The position numbers were made by a program, and so were the translations under genes. DNA of 64,000 nucleotides from Cyanobacterium sp. HL-69. Lineage in GTDB: Bacteria; Cyanobacteriota; Cyanobacteriia; Cyanobacteriales; Cyanobacteriaceae. The stretch is taken from assembly GCA_002813895.1 (NCBI GenBank), contig CP024912.1, positions 1,550,001 to 1,614,000 of the forward strand, written 5' to 3'. This document shows positions 9,330-17,978 of the stretch, one piece after another (within the stretch, counting starts at the first letter, position 1; each line of letters opens with the position of its first letter). Under the pieces are notes generated by a model. It saw only the letters and a program-made list of their open reading frames with translations, searched no databases and had not been told where the DNA came from.

Positions 9330-9851
9330 TTAAAAGAACTTAATGGGATTGATTATTTTTGCCATGGTTTGATAGGTTTCTAGGATGCGATCGCCATGAA
9401 CGTGTACTTCTTCGGTGGGGTAGTTTTCGATTACTTCTATTAAGCTAATGCGATTATCGTTGAGGGCGGAGGTAACAAGGGCCCCTCGCAAAGATTCTCT
9501 GTTGGCTCGATTGGATGGGGTGGTTATCACTTCGCCAAGGGGGTTTAAAAGCACTAATCCGATGGGGTTGTTTAGGGTACGAGAGAGGGTGACTGGGTTG
9601 ACAGGCACTTCTCTACTCAATGCCGAGCGCATTTTTTGGGAGTCTTGCCCTGTAATTCTAAAATAGGCTTGGAGAGATAAAGACTTTTGCCCTGTGCGAC
9701 TAAATTCTGATAATTCACTCACACGGATGGGCATTCTATAGTTATGATAACGAATTACCACTCGCTCTGCGGCGATCACCCTTGGGATGGGAATAAAGAA
9801 GAAGAAGAAGATAAACCCCATGAGCAATGGTCTAAATTTACTAGAAAACAT
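9330..9851 (-). CDS. Exported DUF1400-domain protein
   Basis: A 173-residue protein with a signal peptide (hydrophobic residues 9-24, then a cleavage-like AAERVV). The rest is a DUF1400 module: AERVVIRYHNYRMPIRVSEL, a helix-rich centre with RSALSREVPVNPVTLSRTLN, and the closing NDNRISLIEVIENYPTEEVH. In cyanobacteria this domain is usually the N-terminal part of a larger exported alpha/beta hydrolase. Here the protein ends just after it, so no hydrolase catalytic domain is present. The function of DUF1400 alone is unknown. The gene is preceded by a 341-bp gap. Confidence 0.75.
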   Translation of the reverse strand: MFSSKFRPLLMGFIFFFFFIPIPRVIAAERVVIRYHNYRMPIRVSELSEFSRTGQKSLSLQAYFRITGQDSQKMRSALSREVPVNPVTLSRTLNNPIGLVLLNPLGEVITTPSNRANRESLRGALVTSALNDNRISLIEVIENYPTEEVHVHGDRILETYQTMAKIINPIKFF

Positions 9852-10192
9852 ATTTTTTTATCCCTCTGACTAAATTGTTGTTATTAAGACTACAAACCAT
9901 CTAAAACTTAGACGAAAAATAGCCCCAAAAAGATGCCCCATGAATTACCTAGTAATTTGTGATAAAATCTTAGGAGCTATGACACTGTCCAATAATGGTT
10001 ATATAAATTAAAACTCAGAGCTTAATTGTTAGCATAGCTTGTCTTTAATACCCCAAAATAAGGATAAAGCCCATGGTCTGATAGTTTAAAGACAGGTTGC
10101 CTTGGGAGGTTAAGGGGACTTGTTACCCTAGGAATTTTCAGCAAAAATACAACAGGACTCCATTGCTCACACTTCAAGATAATTTATCCATA
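9852..10192. other. Intergenic region, possible structured leader of the protease gene
   Basis: No coding sequence is visible. Near 10070-10106 a stem can be drawn (CCCATGG with CCTTGGG, one mismatch, enclosing a short TCT/AGA stem), followed by a purine-rich run. This could be part of a 5' leader or of a small RNA of unknown type. I could not match it to any known cyanobacterial RNA. A TTG-started extension of the downstream protein into this region (10097) is possible but less likely. Confidence 0.3.
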
Positions 10193-11737
10193 ATGTTAGA
10201 TTTACCGGAAAACTTTACTATTTTAGCTATAGGTGCAATCGCCCTTGTTATCCTAATATGGGGGTACAATAGAGGCAAACAATTTGGAGAAATAGGCATC
10301 CTCGCCTGGTTACAATCCGTGTCTTTGATGACTCCTTGGCTACTATTTTTTGCTTTCCTCGCCACAGGTATATACATCAACTTTATCGGTATTACATTCC
10401 TCCTCGTACTATCCACAGGCCTTTATATCTATCTTGGCAGACAAATCAGAAAAAAAGCCCTAGAGCAAAATATTACCTCCTTTAACTTAAACAAAATCAG
10501 TAATACCGTCTTAAAAGCAGAACAAGAAAACTCCGAAAAATCTAACGACGAAAACAAACCCCTAATACCCAAGACAGACTCATCCTTCAGAAATCAAGTT
10601 CCAGAGCCGAATTTTACCCCCATCGATGAAGAAGACATAAAAATAATCAAAGGAATATTTAGTATTGAAACCTTTTTTAGCACCGAAACTATTCCCTACC
10701 AAGAAGGAGCTATTTTTAAAGGAAATTTACGAACTGAACCCGACATCGCCCACCAAAAACTGAGCGAAAAACTAAAAGAAAAACTAGGGGAAAAGTATCG
10801 TTTATTCTTGGTAGAAACCCCAGAAGGTAAACCAGTGGTAATTATTTTACCCAGCACAAATGATCCTAAACCCCTCACCCTAGTACAAAAAAATCTAGCA
10901 TTGGTGTTACTGGTAGCCACCGCCTTCACCTCCATCGAAGCCATAAGTGTTTTACTAGGTTTTGACTTAATCAATGATTGGAGTCGTTATCCCGAATCCT
11001 TACCCCTTACCCTTGGATTGTGGTTAATTATTTTTGTCCATGAAATGGGACATCGGATTATGGCAGAGAAACATGATGTAAAAGTGAGTTTGCCTTTTCT
11101 CTTGCCTAATATTCAGATAGGAACTTTTGGGGCAATTACTCGCTTTGAGAGCCTAATTCCCAATCGTACTGTCCTATTTGATGTTGCCTTTGCCGGCCCT
11201 GCTTTGGGAGGTACTTTATCCCTTGTGATGATCTTTTTTGGCTTGATCATGTCTGGGGCTAATAATACCCTTGAAATTCCTACCCTCTTTTTTCAGGGTT
11301 CAATTTTAGTGGGTGGTTTAGCCAAACTGATTCTTGGCTCTAGTCTTTCTAATTCAACCATTGGTATTCATCCTTTGATGATTTTGGGTTGGTTGGGCTT
11401 AGTGATTACTGCCCTCAATTGTTTACCTGCTGGACAATTAGATGGCGGTAGAATTATTCAAGCTATCTATGGTCGCAAAATTGCTAGACGAGCGACTATT
11501 TTAACCCTTATTGTTTTAGGTATTGTGAGTTTATTTAACACTGTCAACTCCTTACCTTTTTATTGGGCGCTCGTTATTTTGTTCTTACAAAGAGATTTAG
11601 AACGCCCAAACTTGAACGAATTAACTGAACCTGATGACAGTCGGGCTGGTTGGGGTTTGTTGCTCATTTTTATGGCTTTAATTACCCTTATCCCCATTAC
11701 TCCTAGTTTAGCCATTCGTTTTGGTATTGGTATTTAA
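10193..11737 (+). CDS. Site-2 protease family (M50) membrane metalloprotease
   Basis: A 514-residue polytopic membrane protein. The zinc site is FVHEMGHRIMAEKH, and the third ligand lies in the distal motif LPAGQLDGGRIIQ, so both halves of the M50 active site are intact. Two N-terminal membrane spans come first, then a soluble segment of about 150 residues (charged, ending PKPLTLVQKN), then the catalytic membrane core. This layout is the cyanobacterial/plastid EGY-like group rather than the PDZ-containing RseP type. The ATG at 10193 is chosen over an upstream TTG because MLDLPENFTILAIGAIALV begins the first membrane span directly. Substrate unknown. The stop codon coincides with the end of a MITE-like repeat. 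Confidence 0.88.
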   Translation: MLDLPENFTILAIGAIALVILIWGYNRGKQFGEIGILAWLQSVSLMTPWLLFFAFLATGIYINFIGITFLLVLSTGLYIYLGRQIRKKALEQNITSFNLNKISNTVLKAEQENSEKSNDENKPLIPKTDSSFRNQVPEPNFTPIDEEDIKIIKGIFSIETFFSTETIPYQEGAIFKGNLRTEPDIAHQKLSEKLKEKLGEKYRLFLVETPEGKPVVIILPSTNDPKPLTLVQKNLALVLLVATAFTSIEAISVLLGFDLINDWSRYPESLPLTLGLWLIIFVHEMGHRIMAEKHDVKVSLPFLLPNIQIGTFGAITRFESLIPNRTVLFDVAFAGPALGGTLSLVMIFFGLIMSGANNTLEIPTLFFQGSILVGGLAKLILGSSLSNSTIGIHPLMILGWLGLVITALNCLPAGQLDGGRIIQAIYGRKIARRATILTLIVLGIVSLFNTVNSLPFYWALVILFLQRDLERPNLNELTEPDDSRAGWGLLLIFMALITLIPITPSLAIRFGIGI

Positions 11738-11850
11738 TACTAAATCCCGTTTCAATAATATACTAATTAGGGCGGGGAACAGATAGTAATTGTTTATTGT
11801 CAATTGTTACACGGTGAATAATAGTAAACTCTACTAATCGGATTTGGTAT
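11737..11850 (+). repeat. MITE-like element, copy 1
   Basis: A 114-bp element with imperfect terminal inverted repeats: it opens ATACTAAATCC and closes GGATTTGGTAT. The interior has TTTCAATAATATACTAATTAGGG, a GGGGAACAG segment, and CAATTGTTACACGGTG. An inverted second copy is at 56523-56657. No coding capacity, so it would have to be moved by a transposase elsewhere. Its first base is the last base of the protease stop codon. Confidence 0.8.
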
Positions 11851-11942
11851 AATTTAAGAGGTGACAAAAAATGGACAAAGAGCATAAAACCCATTGTCCA
11901 TAGTTTCCTTATTTATGATTTAAAGCCTAATACTTCCCGCAC

Positions 11943-13214
11943 TTAGTTCATGACAAAGTCACTGTTAAAGGTGATATTGAGGTTAGTTTCAGGGCGGATT
12001 ACTAATAAATCAACTCGGTTTCTGCCCAAAAATTGGGGAATAAGAGTCGCTAAAACCCCCGCTCCTGTGCCGATTAATAGTTCTCCAGTGGTTATGGTGC
12101 GATCGCCCGTCACCCCAGAAATAGCCGCAGCCGCAGCAGTACCAAGGGCTGCATTTTTCACCAAATTACCCACATCAGTACCACGAGAAACACTTTCAGT
12201 TTCAGTAATGATCTGAGAAGAAGCATCAATATTATATGTAACCGCATTACCATCAAACATTCTGCCATTAGCTAACTGTAAAGTTTGGGCAAAAAATTGA
12301 GTACCATTACCGCTAGGACGCAATTCCCCCGTAACCACACTATTACGAGGAATAATCACCTGACCACCACTATTAACAATATCTTCTCGGACAGCTAAAG
12401 TAAGAGGTACAGTTTCATTTTGAGTCAAGAGAATTTTTTCTGCTTCATAGGTGACGGGAATTTGGGTACCTGCCGTAATGCGGTTAGTCATGGCCGCAGG
12501 TAACTGATTGACAATGTAAGGAGAGCTTAAATTGGCTACTTGCCCTTGGGATGATAAGGCTTGATAAATAAAAGCGGCTACCTCTGCTCGGGTAGCATTG
12601 CGGGTAGGGTTCAGTTGTCTGGTATTAGGATAATTTACCACGATGCGATTTTCTGTGGCGGCGGCAATGGGCGATTGGGCAAAGCCAGAAATGGCATTAG
12701 AATCATTGAAAAAACTAACTACAGTGGCAGCACTATTCCGTGGAGTATAGTTTAAACCATTGGCCAAAGATACTAATACTTGCTCACGGGGGATATTTTG
12801 TTCAGGACGAAACACATTACTAGGATAACCCGATAAAAAGCCCATTTGATAGGCATTATTAATGGCTCCCGTAGCCCAATAGTTACTTGGCACATCACTA
12901 AAATTAATACCTCCACGAATGGTATCCTTTGGCAAAGCACTTTGTACCATCGCCGCAAATTGAGCCCTAGTTACAGGAGCTTCGGGGCGAAAAGTTCCAT
13001 CAGGAAATCCCGCAATGACTCCTCTTTGTACCAATGCACCGATAAACTCAGAAGCCCAATGATTAGGGGATAAATCATTAAACTGAGTCGTGGTTTGGGC
13101 CATCACAGGGGCTGGACTTACCAAAGCCGTGGTAACGGGTAATAAAGAAGCGGAACCAAGGGTAAGGCTTAAAAATAAAGCCGTAGTGGTTTTATAAGAA
13201 TTTAACTTAGACAT
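11943..13214 (-). CDS. SLH-domain exported protein
   Basis: A 423-residue protein with a signal peptide (hydrophobic stretch about residues 10-38, cleavage near APVMAQTTT). Three S-layer homology repeats follow: FNDLSPNHWASEFIGALVQR, then FSDVPSNYWATGAINNAYQM, and a more divergent third ending in NATRAEVAAFIYQAL. SLH repeats usually bind secondary cell-wall polymer or peptidoglycan. The C-terminal half is different: beta-rich, with RNSVVTGELRPSGNGTQ, an alanine/glycine-rich possibly membrane-spanning stretch and a final strand region LVIRPETNLNITF. This resembles a secreted scaffold, and I assign no enzyme activity. Confidence 0.82.
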   Translation of the reverse strand: MSKLNSYKTTTALFLSLTLGSASLLPVTTALVSPAPVMAQTTTQFNDLSPNHWASEFIGALVQRGVIAGFPDGTFRPEAPVTRAQFAAMVQSALPKDTIRGGINFSDVPSNYWATGAINNAYQMGFLSGYPSNVFRPEQNIPREQVLVSLANGLNYTPRNSAATVVSFFNDSNAISGFAQSPIAAATENRIVVNYPNTRQLNPTRNATRAEVAAFIYQALSSQGQVANLSSPYIVNQLPAAMTNRITAGTQIPVTYEAEKILLTQNETVPLTLAVREDIVNSGGQVIIPRNSVVTGELRPSGNGTQFFAQTLQLANGRMFDGNAVTYNIDASSQIITETESVSRGTDVGNLVKNAALGTAAAAAISGVTGDRTITTGELLIGTGAGVLATLIPQFLGRNRVDLLVIRPETNLNITFNSDFVMN

Positions 13215-13360
13215 AATATAAAAAACAGATATTAAAGATTGCTTATCTATTTATTATGGACTAAATTATTAGGGATGAGTTCCCGTAGTTGTTCTGTAAT
13301 TATTTATAATCACATCCTAGGCACTCTAGGAATAAGACTTACACCCTGATTCCGATTTCT

Positions 13361-15220
13361 CTAATTAGTTTCATTAGCAAAATAAGCAGATAAAACCCTT
13401 TGTACAATGGGGGCCGCCACGGCACCACCACCACCCCCAGAATGTTCCACAAAAGCCACCACCACAATAGAAGGGTTGTCGTCATAGGGAGCATAAGCCC
13501 CAAACCACGCATGGGATTTTCCAGGAGGGGCTTCGGCGGTACCGCTTTTTCCCGCCACTGCAATGCCAGGAACAGCAGAACCTCCCCCAGTACCACTGGT
13601 AACTACTGCTCGAAGTCCTTGTTTGATGGTACTGATGGTTTCAGGTTTCATTCCTAAAGATTCTCTTTTGGCAAGGTAGGTTTCTGAGTCATTTTCTAAA
13701 TGGGGGACAATGCGATAACCACCATTAGCTGGTATGGCAAACATCCCCGCCACTTGTAATGGGGTAGCGAGGGTAAAACCTTGCCCAATGGACATATTAA
13801 GGGTATCTCCTGCTGTCCAGTCCATGTTAAAGCGACTTTGTTTCCATTCATTATCAGCGATTAAACCAGGGGTTTCTTCTACTAATTCAATACCTGTTTT
13901 ACTGCCAAAACCAAATTTTCTTGACCACTCGATCAAATTCTCTCCTCCTACCCCATAGCCGATTTGCCCGTAGAAAGTATTACTACTCCAAGCCATGGAA
14001 CGAATGTAGTTCATGGGGCCAAAACCAGCCCGATTCCATTCCCCTAGGGCCATTCCTGCTCTGCGCAAAAAGGCATAGGTAGGTAATACGGTATTAGGGG
14101 GATATTTTCCTGTTTCCATACCCGCGGCCGCGGTAACTACTTTGAAGGTGGAGGCGGGGGGAAAACCGACTATGGAGCGGTTAATGAAAGGGTTTCCTTG
14201 TCCTTGTACTTCTTGCCAAATTTCGGGGGTGATGTTATCAGAAAAGATATTGGGATCAAACCCTGGATAACTTACCATGGCTAAAACGCCACCATCACGG
14301 GGATCTAGGGCTACTACGGCACCTTTGCGATCGCCAAGGGCTTCCTCTGCAACTTTTTGTAATTCTAAATCGAGGGTGAGTTGTATATCTTGCCCGGCAA
14401 CGGCTTCTTGTACCCCCACTCGGCGCACAATTTTTCCAGCGCCATCGGTTTCAAGGACAATTCCCCCCCATTGCCCTCTCAATTTGGATTCCAAACCCCT
14501 CTCAATACCCATTTTGCCGATGACATCCCCAAGGCGATAACCTTCGTTGCGTCGTTGTTCTAATTCTTCGGCGTTAATTTCTCTGGTATAACCCAAGACG
14601 TGGGAAGCAACTCTATTGTTAGGATAATTACGAATTGTCTCGATGCTTAATTCTACTTCCCCCAATATCTCTCTATTTTCTTCGATGGCGGTTATTTGTT
14701 GGGGGGTGAGATTACTACCGACTTTTACGAGGGTAGGACTATCGAGGTTTTCTCCTTTTAATTTTTCTTGTAATTCTTCGGGGTTGGTATTTAAAATTTT
14801 TGCCAGTTCAATTTTTACTTCTTCCCAGTTGGGTTGTATTTGTATTCTGGGTAATAAATAGGCAGAGTGGGATAAACGAGTGGATGCTAATACCCTCCCT
14901 TTGCGATCGAATAAATTACCCCTAACGGGGGCTTGAGGGATAATTCTGGTACGATTAGAGGCAGCTTTTTCCGCAAACTCCTGTCCTTTGATAATCTGAA
15001 AATAAGTTAATCGAGATGCAATACCGCCAAAGAGGAACAAAGTAATCAAAATCATGATCATGATGGGTTGATCTTTTTGTCCTACGGTTAGCCACTTTTT
15101 CTTTTTCTGTTGAGAAATATTGGAAAGGGTGGTGTAGGGAGTGGTACTAGGGGAATTTTTCTTCCTTTTAGGAATGGGAGGTACTATTTGCATTTTAGGC
15201 GGAGCAGTAATTTTTTTCAA
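13361..15220 (-). CDS. mrdA: Penicillin-binding protein 2 (elongation transpeptidase)
   Basis: A 619-residue class B penicillin-binding protein that cross-links peptidoglycan during lateral growth with RodA and MreB. One N-terminal membrane span (IMIMILITLFLFGGIASR) follows a basic cytosolic tail. The dimerisation domain comes next, then the transpeptidase with its three boxes: STFK in PPASTFKVVTAA, SSN in MAWSSNTFYG, and KSGT in VAGKSGTAEAPPG. The GFG.KTGIELVEETPG segment is typical of PBP2 rather than FtsI. It lies between the SLH gene and folC, all on the minus strand, but with gaps of 146 and 254 bp, so co-transcription is uncertain. Confidence 0.93.
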   Translation of the reverse strand: MKKITAPPKMQIVPPIPKRKKNSPSTTPYTTLSNISQQKKKKWLTVGQKDQPIMIMILITLFLFGGIASRLTYFQIIKGQEFAEKAASNRTRIIPQAPVRGNLFDRKGRVLASTRLSHSAYLLPRIQIQPNWEEVKIELAKILNTNPEELQEKLKGENLDSPTLVKVGSNLTPQQITAIEENREILGEVELSIETIRNYPNNRVASHVLGYTREINAEELEQRRNEGYRLGDVIGKMGIERGLESKLRGQWGGIVLETDGAGKIVRRVGVQEAVAGQDIQLTLDLELQKVAEEALGDRKGAVVALDPRDGGVLAMVSYPGFDPNIFSDNITPEIWQEVQGQGNPFINRSIVGFPPASTFKVVTAAAGMETGKYPPNTVLPTYAFLRRAGMALGEWNRAGFGPMNYIRSMAWSSNTFYGQIGYGVGGENLIEWSRKFGFGSKTGIELVEETPGLIADNEWKQSRFNMDWTAGDTLNMSIGQGFTLATPLQVAGMFAIPANGGYRIVPHLENDSETYLAKRESLGMKPETISTIKQGLRAVVTSGTGGGSAVPGIAVAGKSGTAEAPPGKSHAWFGAYAPYDDNPSIVVVAFVEHSGGGGGAVAAPIVQRVLSAYFANETN

Positions 15221-15474
15221 TGGAAAAAGGGGTTAATGAAGAATTTATTATAGGGTAATAAACTTTTCATTTCTACTAAAGTTTTCGAGGGCAGAAGGTG
15301 AATTATTTTTTTGCACGACAATCTTTTTTGCAAGTTTTTTTGAATAATACATTAGAGTTACAAAAATGTGTCCCCATTTCTTGGGCAGGATTATATCTTT
15401 GTTTTTAATCTAATTTTCCATTACAAATCGAGGTTAACATATTTTATATTTTCTGGTTTTTGACATTGAAGGTA

Positions 15475-16764
15475 TTATTTCTCTTGGGTTTTACCCAAAA
15501 AGTGACCAAGTAAATACAGTGAGCCACAAAGGACGATGGTATTTTCTTCAGGATTAGCCACGATAAGGGCTTGGTCTAGTCCTTTAAATAAGTCTGATTC
15601 TATTTTGATTTTATCTAAGTCAGGACAGGTTTGTTGGGCTATATGGGCTAATTCTGTGGGTTCTGCACTACTATGATCGGGTACCGGTACTATGATCAGT
15701 TGATCCCCTGATTTTAATAATGTTTTTAGGATTCCTTGATGATCTTTTGTGGATAACATTCCCATTACCCAAGTGGTTTTTTTGTGGAGGGTATCAATAT
15801 ATTTTCTAAGAATTTTGGCTGAGTCAACGTTGTGAGCGCCATCGATGAGCATAGGCTGATTTTGCCATGTAGTCCATTCTAGTCTGCCTTGCCAACGGGT
15901 TTTTTTCATCCCTTGGATAATAACTTGGGGATCAATATGCCATCCTTGTTTGATAAGGGTTTGGATCGTGGCGATCGCAATGGCGGAGTTATGAAGTTGT
16001 ATGTCTCCGTTTAAACTCAAGGGATATTCTATGCCCTGATAGGTAGCCCATGATTCTTGATTTTTGGTTATTCTTTGGGCTGGTTCGATTGATGTGTGGG
16101 GGCATTGGAGAGTTTCAATTTTTTCCATCACCACTTCATGGGCTTCGGGGGGAAGTTTACCCACAATGACGGGGCATCCCTGTTTTATTACCCCTGCTTT
16201 TTCTGTGGCGATTTTACCGAGGGTATCTCCTAATCTTTGCCAATGTTCCCTACTAATAGATGTAATTATACTGGCTAAGGGGCGATCGCCCACATTAGTA
16301 GCATCTAATCTACCACCCAAACCCACCTCCATCACGGCCACATCTACCTGACATTGGGCAAAATAAAGCCAAGCCGCAGCAGTAATCACCTCAAATTGGG
16401 TGGGGTATTCCTCGGAGGGAGTATCGGCAGGGCGAAGGGCGATCGTTTTTTTGATATGAGATAGAATTTCAATCAAACTATCATCGGTAATATGTTGATT
16501 ATTAATACAAATTCGTTCATTCCAACAGATGAGGTGAGGAGAAATGAAACGACCAGTTTTGTAACCAGCTTCCGTCAAAATAGACGATAAATAAGCACAT
16601 ACCGAACCCTTACCGTTCGTACCCGCCACATGGATGAAAGGTACTCTTTCATGGGGATTGCCCAACTCAGCCAAAAGTTTCCTAATTCTCACTAAGCCCA
16701 AATTAATGCCAAACCGTTGGAAAGGCTCTAGTAAACCATTAATTTCCCCCTGTCTGTTAGTCAT
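15475..16764 (-). CDS. folC: Bifunctional folylpolyglutamate/dihydrofolate synthase
   Basis: A 429-residue Mur-ligase-like enzyme that adds glutamate to dihydropteroate and to folates. The ATP loop is HVAGTNGKGSVCAYL, the ligase signature ATEKAGVIKQGCPVIVG follows, and DGAHNVDSAK marks the C-terminal domain. The ATG at 16764 is used; a TTG codon lies directly before it and would add one residue. tRNA-Pro lies 80 bp upstream on the same strand. Confidence 0.94.
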   Translation of the reverse strand: MTNRQGEINGLLEPFQRFGINLGLVRIRKLLAELGNPHERVPFIHVAGTNGKGSVCAYLSSILTEAGYKTGRFISPHLICWNERICINNQHITDDSLIEILSHIKKTIALRPADTPSEEYPTQFEVITAAAWLYFAQCQVDVAVMEVGLGGRLDATNVGDRPLASIITSISREHWQRLGDTLGKIATEKAGVIKQGCPVIVGKLPPEAHEVVMEKIETLQCPHTSIEPAQRITKNQESWATYQGIEYPLSLNGDIQLHNSAIAIATIQTLIKQGWHIDPQVIIQGMKKTRWQGRLEWTTWQNQPMLIDGAHNVDSAKILRKYIDTLHKKTTWVMGMLSTKDHQGILKTLLKSGDQLIIVPVPDHSSAEPTELAHIAQQTCPDLDKIKIESDLFKGLDQALIVANPEENTIVLCGSLYLLGHFLGKTQEK

Positions 16765-16844
16765 CAATGATATACCCCCATAAAAAAAGAGAGTCCAAAA
16801 ACTTCCCTAGAAGAATCTGAACTATTTTAGTTTGTTTTTGACTA

Positions 16845-16918
16845 TCGGAGCGGCGGGATTTGAACCCACGACCCCCACTACCCCAAAGTGGTGCGCTACC
16901 AAGCTGCGCTACGCCCCG
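16845..16918 (-). tRNA. tRNA-Pro (anticodon GGG)
   Basis: A 74-nt cloverleaf is visible on the minus strand. The acceptor stem is CGGGGCG with CGCTCCG (one G-T pair) and discriminator A. The anticodon stem CCACT/AGTGG encloses the loop TTGGGGT, giving anticodon GGG. The T arm contains GGTTCAAATCC. CCA is not encoded at the 3' end. Confidence 0.96.
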
Positions 16919-16966
16919 TTTCTCAACAGTATATGATTATAGCGAATAAAACTTATGGTTGTCAAG

Positions 16967-17323
16967 TCAAAATGATTTCAAAGATTGAGCCGCCTTGATT
17001 AACTCTGGAATCGCATGGCTTTGCCAACTACCCTCCGCCCCACGATGTTGATGGAGAATAATTCGTAAACGATAATTATTCACATAACCGTCCGCCCCTA
17101 GCCATAACAAAGGGCTTTCCACCTCACAAGAAATAGTTTCCTCCTCCATCAGATGTTCTGCCATACTGTCCATGGTGTCCCTGATTTGGGCAAGAAGACG
17201 ACAAAAATCTTCCATTTCAGGGGCTGATAATTCCAATGCCCAGTCATCAGCACCAATTAAACCTTTATATATGTCAGGTTTTTCTTGCCAACCGATACGC
17301 CAACCTTTTCCTTTTTTTAACAC
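16967..17323 (-). CDS. DUF1818 family protein
   Basis: An acidic cytosolic protein of about 118 residues found in cyanobacteria and plastid-bearing relatives; its role is not known. Conserved features seen here are KGWRIGW near the start, YKGLIGADDWALELSAPE, a helical DFCRLLAQIRDTM region, LLWLGADGY and the closing RGAEGSW...IPELIKAAQ. I place the start at the GTG at 17323 (MLKKGKGWRIGW). A longer GTG start at 17371 would lie inside the terminator hairpin of rpsF, so it is unlikely. Confidence 0.8.
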   Translation of the reverse strand: MLKKGKGWRIGWQEKPDIYKGLIGADDWALELSAPEMEDFCRLLAQIRDTMDSMAEHLMEEETISCEVESPLLWLGADGYVNNYRLRIILHQHRGAEGSWQSHAIPELIKAAQSLKSF

Positions 17324-17343
17324 AACTATTATTAATGTTAATT

Positions 17344-17372
17344 TGAAAAAAACAAGGTGGGCATTGCCCACC
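17344..17372 (-). terminator. Rho-independent terminator of rpsF
   Basis: On the minus strand a perfect 7-bp stem (GGTGGGC/GCCCACC, 3-base loop) lies 10 bp past the rpsF stop and is followed by TTGTTTTTTTC. It falls between rpsF and the DUF1818 gene. Confidence 0.88.
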
Positions 17373-17382
17373 CTACGGTTAA

Positions 17383-17847
17383 TTAGGCCTCCACGGGAGT
17401 GGCTTCTTCTGGCTCTTCGGTGGTGGTGTTTTCTTCTTTTTCTTCTTCGGTAGCGACTACTTCTTCCGAAGATTCTTCGGTAGCAACTACGGGAGCAGGA
17501 GTTTCAACGGTTTCTTCTACTTCAGGAAGTTCGTTTTCCTCAAATTCAATTTCTTTGTCTAGTTTCATGGTTAAGTAACGAATTACTTCTTCACTTAGAC
17601 GCATATTTCTTTCGAGGGGGGCTACTTGAGATCCATCCCCGGTGAAGTAACTTAAGATATAAAATCCTTCTTGAAATCTTTGAACTTCGTAAGCGAGACG
17701 ACGTTTGCCCCATACTTCCATGGACACTTTTTGTGCACCTAAGTCTTTGAGAAGATCACGATATTTGTGCATCTGCTGGTTTACTTGCTGTTGGGTTAAG
17801 TCAGGACGCAAGATAAACATTAATTCATAGGTGTTGGGTGTAGTCAT
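17383..17847 (-). CDS. rpsF: 30S ribosomal protein S6
   Basis: S6 binds S18 and the central domain of 16S rRNA. The ATG at 17847 (MTTPNTYELMFILRPDL) is chosen because AAGGAG stands about 14 bases before it and the family begins here; the frame is open 27 codons further upstream but that part has no S6 similarity. The fold covers about residues 1-105 (QAKVSMEVWGKRRLAYE-type strand, GFYILSYFTGDG, RNMRLSEEVIRYLTMKL). About 45 further residues form a highly acidic Glu/Val/Thr tail not needed for the fold, which makes the protein 154 residues against roughly 110 in many relatives. Confidence 0.94.
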   Translation of the reverse strand: MTTPNTYELMFILRPDLTQQQVNQQMHKYRDLLKDLGAQKVSMEVWGKRRLAYEVQRFQEGFYILSYFTGDGSQVAPLERNMRLSEEVIRYLTMKLDKEIEFEENELPEVEETVETPAPVVATEESSEEVVATEEEKEENTTTEEPEEATPVEA

Positions 17848-17978
17848 TTTAAAATTTTTCTCCTTATGGACTATAGTGGCTTCCTTCTTGAGTTTAAGAA
17901 GCAAGGTTGTTTTTTTGTTGCCAAACATTTAATTATAACAGTTTTGGAATTAAACCGAAATAAATAATAACTAGATAT

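Noticed and set aside
10157-10172. ACTCC...CTCACAC, similar to the Yfr1 small-RNA core
   Set aside because: Four extra bases interrupt the 11-base core and no flanking stems fit, so it is not Yfr1.
17324-17371. Longer GTG start for the DUF1818 protein
   Set aside because: It would begin in the rpsF terminator hairpin, and the extra residues do not match the family.
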